DNA of 64,000 nt from contig CAIUMO010000025.1 of assembly GCA_903900345.1 (NCBI GenBank), positions 25,149 through 89,148 of the forward strand. The letters run 5' to 3'. Positions 57,853-64,000 of the stretch are shown here, one piece after another. A model generated the notes under the pieces. That model was given only the letters and a program-made list of their open reading frames with translations. It searched no databases and was not told the DNA's origin. This stretch comes from an uncultured bacterium (lineage in GTDB: Bacteria; Patescibacteriota; Saccharimonadia; Saccharimonadales; Saccharimonadaceae). Each line of letters starts with the position of its first letter. Position 1 is the first letter of the stretch. The translations under genes were made by a program, and so were the position numbers.

Positions 57853-59715
57853 ATGGCAATTAAAATCCCAACTCCAACTAACAAAAAACCAAGCAACATC
57901 ATTCGACTAACTTTATTTTGGGCGATTATTATCTTTGCCTTATTGGTGGGCGTCGCTTTTTTTGTACCACACGATAATCTGAAAGATGTGTCGATATCGG
58001 AAGTGATTAAACAGGCTAATGCCGGCAAAATCGCTGTACTCGAAATTCAAGGTGACAATATCAAGGTAACGCCAGTTGGTAGTACCAAGGCGACTGAACA
58101 ATCAGTTAAACAAAGTAGCAGTATTCAAGATCAGGGTTTGAAAGCTGATGCGCCAGTCCAATTAAAGGTCACGACGCCATCAACTGCTAATGATACGCTT
58201 TGGACCTTGGCAATTATTGTAGTTCCAACAGTTGTCCTGATTGGATTCTTTATGTTTATGATGCGCCAGGCTCAAGGCCAAAATAACCAGGCTATGGGCT
58301 TTGGTAAGTCAAAGGCTAAACTATATGGTGTTGACAAAGAAAAAGTCGTATTTGCCGATATCGCTGGCAATGATTCAGCTAAACAAGATTTGGAAGAGGT
58401 CGTCGATTTCCTTAAACATCCAAAAAAGTATGAAACATTAGGTGCTAAAATTCCACGCGGCGTGCTGCTAGTCGGTAGCCCAGGAACAGGTAAAACATTA
58501 TTAGCCCGCGCTGTGGCTGGTGAGGCTAACGTACCATTCTTCTCTATTTCAGGTTCAGAATTCGTTGAGATGTTCGTCGGTGTTGGTGCTAGCCGTGTTA
58601 GGGATTTGTTTACTAAGGCTAAAAAGAATGCTCCAGCAATTATCTTTATTGATGAAATTGATGCCGTCGGACGTCGTCGTGGTAGCGGTATGGGTGGCGG
58701 CCATGATGAACGCGAACAGACTTTGAATCAGATTTTGGTTGAGATGGATGGATTTGAGACTGGTGCTAATGTTATCGTTTTGGCAGCAACCAACCGCGCT
58801 GACGTCTTGGACCCAGCACTATTGCGACCAGGTCGTTTTGATCGTCGCACAAATATTATGTTGCCAGAACGACGTGATCGTTTAGCGATTTTGAAGGTCC
58901 ACTTCAAAAATAAGCCAGTCGATAGCACCGTTGATTTGGATGCTTTGGCGGCTAAAACTGCTGGTTCGTCTGGTGCTGATTTAGCTAATATTGCCAATGA
59001 AGCTGCCATCGTAGCGGCTAGCCGTAACTCTAAGAAAATCAGTAATTCTGATTTAACGGAAGCATTCGAAAAGATAGCAATTGGTCCAGAACGCAAAGCC
59101 AAGATTATGAATGACAAAGAAAAAGAAATGACGGCTTATCACGAAGCTGGCCATGCTATTGTTGGACATGTTATGCCTGACAGCGATCCAGTTCACAAGG
59201 TCACGATTATACCTCGTGGCGCAACTGGCGGCGTAACTTGGTTCTTGCCACCTGAAGATAAAAGTTACACTAGTATCATTGAATTCAAAGATATTTTGGC
59301 ACGCGCCCTAGGTGGTCGTATTGCTGAAAAGATTATTTATGGCAGTGAACGAGTTACGACTGGCGCTGGATCTGATCTGCGCCAAGCAACCGAAGTTGCT
59401 AGGGGAATGATTATTGAACAGGGTATGGGTACTAAGCTTCGTGACCAGGTTTTCCATGAAGACAATGGTGGTATGATGTTTGATCGCATGACGCACGAAC
59501 GACCATATAGCGATGACACCGCCAGGGAAATCGACAAAGAAGTAGCAGAGCTGATCAAAGAAGCTGCGGCGCGTGCCGAAGCTGTCATTACTCATAATCG
59601 TGATGGTCTAGATAAATTAGCCAAGGCTTTGTTAGCCGAAGAAACGATTGAAGAAGATAAGGTTGCCGAGATACTAAAGGATACTGTTTTGCCAAAGGAG
59701 GCTAAGCTTTACTAG
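57853..59715 (+). CDS. ftsH: ATP-dependent membrane zinc metalloprotease FtsH
   Basis: This 620-residue protein has a first membrane helix at about 18-40, a periplasmic-type domain, a second helix at about 115-136 and an AAA+ domain with Walker A GSPGTGKT (about 208-215). Walker [10 protein letters not shown] and the SRH ([18 protein letters not shown]) follow, and a peptidase domain with zinc motif HEAGH (about 431-435) completes it. It degrades misassembled membrane proteins and short-lived cytosolic ones. GAAAGGAA precedes ATG 57853. It is the first of a ftsH-murJ-lepA run with tight spacing. Confidence 0.95.
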   Translation: MAIKIPTPTNKKPSNIIRLTLFWAIIIFALLVGVAFFVPHDNLKDVSISEVIKQANAGKIAVLEIQGDNIKVTPVGSTKATEQSVKQSSSIQDQGLKADAPVQLKVTTPSTANDTLWTLAIIVVPTVVLIGFFMFMMRQAQGQNNQAMGFGKSKAKLYGVDKEKVVFADIAGNDSAKQDLEEVVDFLKHPKKYETLGAKIPRGVLLVGSPGTGKTLLARAVAGEANVPFFSISGSEFVEMFVGVGASRVRDLFTKAKKNAPAIIFIDEIDAVGRRRGSGMGGGHDEREQTLNQILVEMDGFETGANVIVLAATNRADVLDPALLRPGRFDRRTNIMLPERRDRLAILKVHFKNKPVDSTVDLDALAAKTAGSSGADLANIANEAAIVAASRNSKKISNSDLTEAFEKIAIGPERKAKIMNDKEKEMTAYHEAGHAIVGHVMPDSDPVHKVTIIPRGATGGVTWFLPPEDKSYTSIIEFKDILARALGGRIAEKIIYGSERVTTGAGSDLRQATEVARGMIIEQGMGTKLRDQVFHEDNGGMMFDRMTHERPYSDDTAREIDKEVAELIKEAAARAEAVITHNRDGLDKLAKALLAEETIEEDKVAEILKDTVLPKEAKLY

Positions 59716-59733
59716 GCATAGCAGTTCTGCCGT

Positions 59734-61362
59734 ATGAATCCTATAAAGAATACTGTTGCAAAGTTTAACATCAAGTTGCCGATTCAGCTGGCAGCAGCCT
59801 TGTTGGCTGGCTCGACATTAGTATCTAGTGTTTTGGGTCTGTTGCGTGATCGCCAATTAAACGGGCTTTACTATGCAACTTATCCTAAGGGTATTGATGC
59901 TTATACGGTTGCTTTTACGGTACCGGATTTCATGTTCTTTATCTTGGTTTCAGGCGCATTAAGTGTTACTTTTATCCCAGTATTTAACCAGAGGCTAGCT
60001 GAACATAACAAAAAATCAGCTTGGGAATTGTCGACTAGCATTCTAAACTTGTTGGCTGTTGTGACTTTAGTGACCAGCGTCCTTATCATTATTTTCGCCG
60101 AGCCTTTGGTGCGTTATGTTGTCGGTCCAGGTCTAGATGAGTCAAGTCGAGCCTTGGCGGTAAGTATGATGCGGGTGATTGCCGTTAACCCATTCCTGTT
60201 TGCAATTGCGGCAGTAGTAGCCAGTATGCAACAGGCAGTTGGACGATTTACATTCTTTGCAATGGCGCCAGCGGTTTATAACATTGGAATTATTATTGGC
60301 GCAGTCTTTTTTACGAACGGTATTAATATCTTTGGCTGGCAAATATTTGATGGTGGCATCATGGGTGTAGCGTTAGGTGTTGTTTTGGGATCGATCTTGC
60401 AGTTGTTAATCAGCTGTGTCGGACTGTTTGGTATGGGATTTGATTATAGGTTCAAGATCTATTGGCGCAATAAGGGATTCCTGAAAGTATTATCATTACT
60501 ACCTGCGCGGTCATTAGATCAGGGGATCGATTATGTAAATAGTATTGTTGAGACTAACTTGGCTTCACGCATGGTTTCGGGAACGATTCGTGCTTATCAA
60601 CAATCTTATTCCCTATCCAATGTTCCAATCAATTTGATCGGCGTCGCGATTAGTACGGCCGCCTTTCCAAAGATGGCTGAACGCATGGGGCAGGGTCGAC
60701 CTGACTTGTTCAAAAAAGAGTTGCAAGCAGTTTTGAGAGTTATTATTTGGCTGGCTTTGCCGGTTACTATCATTACCTTTTTTGGCCGAGGTTATTTGGT
60801 TAGCTTTATCAATAACGGCGGTGATGTTTTGATGGCCGGCATATTGGGCGTAATGGCGATCGCTATTCTTTTCAGGTCGATTTACCATATTTCGGCTCGT
60901 AGCTTTTATGCTCAACAAGACACCAAGACGCCGCTTTATATATCATTCTTTGCGATTGGGCTTAATATTGCTTTGGCTATAATATTTACGATGGTATTAG
61001 GCTTGGGTGCTTATGGCTTAGCTTGGGCGACGGCTATCGTATCAATCGTAGAGGTTTGTATTTTGTTTGTCATGATGTCACGTCATATAAAAGGTTTATT
61101 TGATAAAATATTTATTCATGCCGTCGCTCGAATGGCTAGTGCTACTGGTTTGATGGCAATTGTGACTTATATTAGTATTTCAATTTTGCCATTCAAGGCA
61201 ACTGACCTTAGCTTTTTCACTAGTTTTCCGAAATTTGCCTTGATAGTCGTTGTTAACTTGCTAGTTTATGTTGGTTTTAGTAAATTATTTAAATTGACAG
61301 AAGTTAATCCGATCTTATCAATAGCTAAAAAGTTATTATTCGGTAGATTTAGGCAAGCATGA
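59734..61362 (+). CDS. murJ: Lipid II flippase MurJ
   Basis: This 542-residue protein has about 14 helices of the MVF/MOP fold. It begins with LAAALLAGSTLVSSVLGLLRDRQLNG, which matches the Gly-L-x-R-(D/E) loop of MurJ, and contains SGALSVTFIPVFNQ and SYSLSNVPINLIGVAISTAAFPKMAE, both conserved. It moves the undecaprenyl-linked peptidoglycan precursor across the membrane, downstream of MurC in the same pathway. It starts 19 bases after ftsH and overlaps lepA by 4 bases. Confidence 0.93.
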   Translation: MNPIKNTVAKFNIKLPIQLAAALLAGSTLVSSVLGLLRDRQLNGLYYATYPKGIDAYTVAFTVPDFMFFILVSGALSVTFIPVFNQRLAEHNKKSAWELSTSILNLLAVVTLVTSVLIIIFAEPLVRYVVGPGLDESSRALAVSMMRVIAVNPFLFAIAAVVASMQQAVGRFTFFAMAPAVYNIGIIIGAVFFTNGINIFGWQIFDGGIMGVALGVVLGSILQLLISCVGLFGMGFDYRFKIYWRNKGFLKVLSLLPARSLDQGIDYVNSIVETNLASRMVSGTIRAYQQSYSLSNVPINLIGVAISTAAFPKMAERMGQGRPDLFKKELQAVLRVIIWLALPVTIITFFGRGYLVSFINNGGDVLMAGILGVMAIAILFRSIYHISARSFYAQQDTKTPLYISFFAIGLNIALAIIFTMVLGLGAYGLAWATAIVSIVEVCILFVMMSRHIKGLFDKIFIHAVARMASATGLMAIVTYISISILPFKATDLSFFTSFPKFALIVVVNLLVYVGFSKLFKLTEVNPILSIAKKLLFGRFRQA

Positions 61363-63149
61363 CCCAAGACCACATTCGAAATTTTTGTATTATTGCCCAT
61401 ATCGATCATGGTAAGTCGACATTAGCTGATCGTATGCTAGAAATGACTGGCACAGTTGAAAAACGTGATATGAAGTCGCAGTTGCTGGATAGTATGGATC
61501 TAGAGCGCGAAAAGGGAATCACGATTAAATTGGCGCCAGTTCGGATGGAATATAAGTCGGCTGGTACTAACTATCAACTAAATTTGATCGATACACCAGG
61601 CCACGTTGATTTTAGTTATGAAGTCAGTCGATCGTTGCAAGCTTGCGAAGGCGCTATCTTGGTAGTTGATGCCAGCCAGGGTATTCAGGCTCAAACTTTG
61701 GCCAATGTTTATTTGGCATTAGCAGTTGATTTGACTATTATTCCAGTCCTTAACAAAATTGATTTACCAGCGGCTGATGTAGCCAGGGTAAGTGCTGAAA
61801 TTATTAATTTATTGGGCTGTAAAGAAGAAGATATCTTGAAAATTAGCGCCAAAACTGGGGCTGGCGTTGACGAGGTTTTACAAGCGGTCGTTGAAAGAAT
61901 TCCAGCGCCGCAAGGTACTATTGATGCGCCAACCAGGGCCTTAATTTTTGACAGCTACTATGACGATTATCGTGGTGTTATTCTGTATGTTCGGATCGTT
62001 GATGGTATGGTCAAAAAAGGTGATACCATCGAGATGATTGCGACTGGCGCCCACGGTATTGCCCTAGAGGTTGGTATATTACACCCAACTAAAAAAGAGA
62101 TAGATGGCCTAGCGACCGGTGAGATTGGCTATATTATAACGAATTTACGAACCACCAGGGATGCCAGAGTTGGCGATACAGTCACAACTAAACGGGCCCA
62201 CACGGCATCTCAACTGCCAGGCTATAAATTAGTTAAACCGTTTGTTTACGCTGGTTTCTTCCCAGTTAGCAACGATGATTACAAGGATTTAAAAGATGCT
62301 ATCGAAAAACTAAGCCTCAGTGATTCGGCCTTGCAATTTGAACCTGAAAATTCGCCAGTTTTAGGTTTTGGTGTCCGCATCGGTTTCTTGGGGCTACTGC
62401 ATATGGATATTATTCGCGAACGTTTGGAGCGTGAATATAATTTGGATTTAATTGTCACTAACCCCTCAACTGATTATCACGTTATGATGTCAAATGGTGA
62501 AGAAGTAGACATCAAAAGCGCCAGCGATCTGCCAGATGTTAGTAAGATTAGTGAGATTCGCGAACCTTGGATCAAGGGTGAAATTGTTGTACCTCAGGCC
62601 TATATCGGATCAGTTTTACAATTAATTATCAGCAAACGTGGACTGCAAAATAATTTAAGCTATATTGATGAACGAGCCTTGATTAGTTTTGAAGCGCCAC
62701 TGGCTAATTTGCTGACAGATTTTTATGACCAATTAAAGTCAGTTACTAGCGGTTATGGGTCATTTAATTATGAACTTGATACTTATCGCACTGAAGATTT
62801 AGTTCGCTTGGACTTTTATGTGGCTGGCAATATGGTTGATGCCCTTAGTATTATGGCGCATCGTAGCGAAGCTCAGGGACTGGGCCGCGTCATTGTCGAT
62901 AAATTAAAAGAAGCTATCCCTCGTCAAAATTTCCAGGTTGCTTTACAGGCGGCAATTGGCGGCAAATTTATCGCGCGCGCAGATTTGTCGGCTTTTCGTA
63001 AAGACGTTACAACTGGATTATATGGTGGCGATGTCAGTCGTAAGAAAAAGGTTCTAGCTAAACAAGCCAAAGGTAAAAAGCGCATGAAACGCTTTGGTAA
63101 AGTCGACATTCCGTCTGAAGCTTTTACGGTTATGCTAAAACGCGACTAG
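61359..63149 (+). CDS. lepA: Elongation factor 4 (LepA)
   Basis: This 596-residue GTPase has the G1 loop AHIDHGKST, the switch region REKGITI, G3 DTPGHVDF and G4 NKIDLP. The LepA-specific C-terminal domain lies at about 480-596, including SALQFEPENSPVLGFGVRIG in the middle and KKKVLAKQAKGKKRMKRFG near the end. It acts on stalled or mispositioned ribosomes. Domain II, G'-less layout and absence of domain IV agree with LepA rather than EF-G. It overlaps murJ by ATGA and the convergent tatC by 20 bases. Confidence 0.95.
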   Translation: MTQDHIRNFCIIAHIDHGKSTLADRMLEMTGTVEKRDMKSQLLDSMDLEREKGITIKLAPVRMEYKSAGTNYQLNLIDTPGHVDFSYEVSRSLQACEGAILVVDASQGIQAQTLANVYLALAVDLTIIPVLNKIDLPAADVARVSAEIINLLGCKEEDILKISAKTGAGVDEVLQAVVERIPAPQGTIDAPTRALIFDSYYDDYRGVILYVRIVDGMVKKGDTIEMIATGAHGIALEVGILHPTKKEIDGLATGEIGYIITNLRTTRDARVGDTVTTKRAHTASQLPGYKLVKPFVYAGFFPVSNDDYKDLKDAIEKLSLSDSALQFEPENSPVLGFGVRIGFLGLLHMDIIRERLEREYNLDLIVTNPSTDYHVMMSNGEEVDIKSASDLPDVSKISEIREPWIKGEIVVPQAYIGSVLQLIISKRGLQNNLSYIDERALISFEAPLANLLTDFYDQLKSVTSGYGSFNYELDTYRTEDLVRLDFYVAGNMVDALSIMAHRSEAQGLGRVIVDKLKEAIPRQNFQVALQAAIGGKFIARADLSAFRKDVTTGLYGGDVSRKKKVLAKQAKGKKRMKRFGKVDIPSEAFTVMLKRD

Positions 63150-64000
63150 TGTGTGGCACACGACGAATATCTGAAAATACCTGAACATTGTTGGTAAGTG
63201 CAGCGCGCCTTGATTGTTTTTCTTGAAACCAAGCGGCTGGCTGTACGACAGCTGGTTTCATTTGTCTTGACATCATATCCATACAAGTGCGTTTTGGTTG
63301 AGTAAATACTAGTGGTTCTGGTTTTCCGAAGTTAACTAACTCGTCGGCCATATTCTCAATTGCCATTTCATTTAGTATCAACTCAAATGTTACGGCAGGA
63401 TTGACTTTATCTTCATACATCATTGGCGTGAAGGCTTTGCGCTCAGCGCTAGCGTGTTTCATAACTATGATAACTATTGATAAGTTGTAGAGGGCAATAA
63501 TTGGCACAGCGATCAGTAAACTGGTCAAAAAGTCGTATGTAAATGGTGCAATTACGGCAATTATTAAGCTGCCCAAAACTACCCATTTCTCAAATTTTAT
63601 CAGCTTTTTAGGCGGTAAAGGTTTAACGGTGTCAATAAAGGTAATGAGCAATGGCAATTGAAACATAATTACAAACGTGACGATAATATTACTGACAAAT
63701 CCCAGGTAGCTATCGGCTGAAATAAGGGCGTCGAGTCCACTAACGCGAAAACCAGCGAAAAAGTTGAGTGATCCAGGTAAGATTATTGTAAAGGCAAAAA
63801 TAGCGCCAGCAACCGCTAATATTGACGATGCGGCCGATGTTATATAAACCAGCTTTTTCGATATTGATTGCTCGAACGCTGGGCGAACAAACATTATTAA
63901 ATTATAGATTAAGACTGGTATTGATATGGTTAGGGCGCCCATAAAACAGATTTTTAGTATCAATGCAAAACTACCGGCTGGATTGTTGTAGTAAAGTGGA
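63130..64000 (-). CDS. tatC: Sec-independent translocase TatC, 5' end beyond the window
   Basis: The frame is open to the window edge, giving 290 codons; TTG at 63963 is internal, because PLYYNNPAGSFAL upstream of it is still TatC-like. Later segments ALTISIPVLIYNLIMFVRPAF and FQLPLLITFIDTVK, with helices of the TatC pattern, support the call. A soluble C-terminal tail of about 80 residues after the last helix is longer than usual. It carries folded proteins across the membrane with TatA (not in window). Confidence 0.85.
   Translation of the reverse strand, partial: PLYYNNPAGSFALILKICFMGALTISIPVLIYNLIMFVRPAFEQSISKKLVYITSAASSILAVAGAIFAFTIILPGSLNFFAGFRVSGLDALISADSYLGFVSNIIVTFVIMFQLPLLITFIDTVKPLPPKKLIKFEKWVVLGSLIIAVIAPFTYDFLTSLLIAVPIIALYNLSIVIIVMKHASAERKAFTPMMYEDKVNPAVTFELILNEMAIENMADELVNFGKPEPLVFTQPKRTCMDMMSRQMKPAVVQPAAWFQEKQSRRAALTNNVQVFSDIRRVPHTSRVLA

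Overview
The window is an AT-rich bacterial chromosome segment with short intergenic gaps. It most likely comes from a member of the Candidate Phyla Radiation (Patescibacteria), with Candidatus Saccharibacteria (TM7) my best guess. Reasons: the gene content is streamlined; many genes seem to be transcribed without a 5' leader; a short basic protein ending in the ENPRNGF-type tail common in Patescibacteria is present; AspRS is of the short archaeal type; and there are very large surface proteins. TGA is used as a stop (ends of the genes at 16670-16673, 49872 and 54891), so this is not a UGA-Gly lineage such as Gracilibacteria. The taxonomic call is inference, because no rRNA gene is present.

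Layout. 1-5.5 kb: tail of a BaiN/HI0933 flavoprotein, a membrane protein, a Crp/Fnr regulator, a decayed GNAT gene, an RdgB-like NTPase, an APH-like kinase and a DUF1801 protein. 5.5-20.2 kb: two membrane-anchored NodB polysaccharide deacetylases, an MsrB gene broken by one stop codon, an MFS exporter with an AbrB regulator, an MgtA-type P-type ATPase, a Fur-family repressor with a divergent rhodanese gene and a palindromic operator, three CNNM/CBS proteins, a second AbrB gene and a DsbA-like thiol oxidoreductase. 20.2-27 kb: aspS, small membrane proteins, murC, a DivIC-like division protein, tRNA-CAT and tRNA-fMet. 51.5-64 kb: a cysteine-less flavoprotein disulfide-reductase homologue, an ATP-cone protein, a DUF92-type fusion, tRNA-CAT, tilS, ftsH, murJ, lepA and partial tatC.

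The outstanding region is 27.4-51.5 kb. A TPR membrane protein is followed by two giant predicted surface proteins (2573 and 2770 aa), an ABC ATPase, an FtsX/MacB-type permease, and then b-, delta-, alpha-, gamma-, beta- and epsilon-like subunits of an F-type ATPase in the classical order. No a-subunit gene and no free c-subunit gene are present. The last ~74 residues of the first giant protein form a two-helix hairpin with a GRNP loop that looks like an ATP synthase c-subunit, but leucine stands where the ion-binding Asp/Glu should be. Because c-subunit termini face outward, the ~2450-residue extracellular part would be attached on the correct side of the membrane. Beta keeps its catalytic residues; alpha has lost the P-loop lysine but keeps the arginine finger. 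My reading is an ATP-hydrolysing, non-ion-pumping rotary machine linked to giant extracellular adhesin-like arms. That function is inference; the gene content and the motifs are seen directly.

Elsewhere the genes serve envelope building and turnover (NodB deacetylases, MurC, MurJ, DivIC, possible polyprenol recycling), cation balance (MgtA, CNNM proteins, Fur), protein quality and export (FtsH, TatC, DsbA-like, a broken MsrB) and translation (AspRS, TilS, LepA, three CAT tRNAs).
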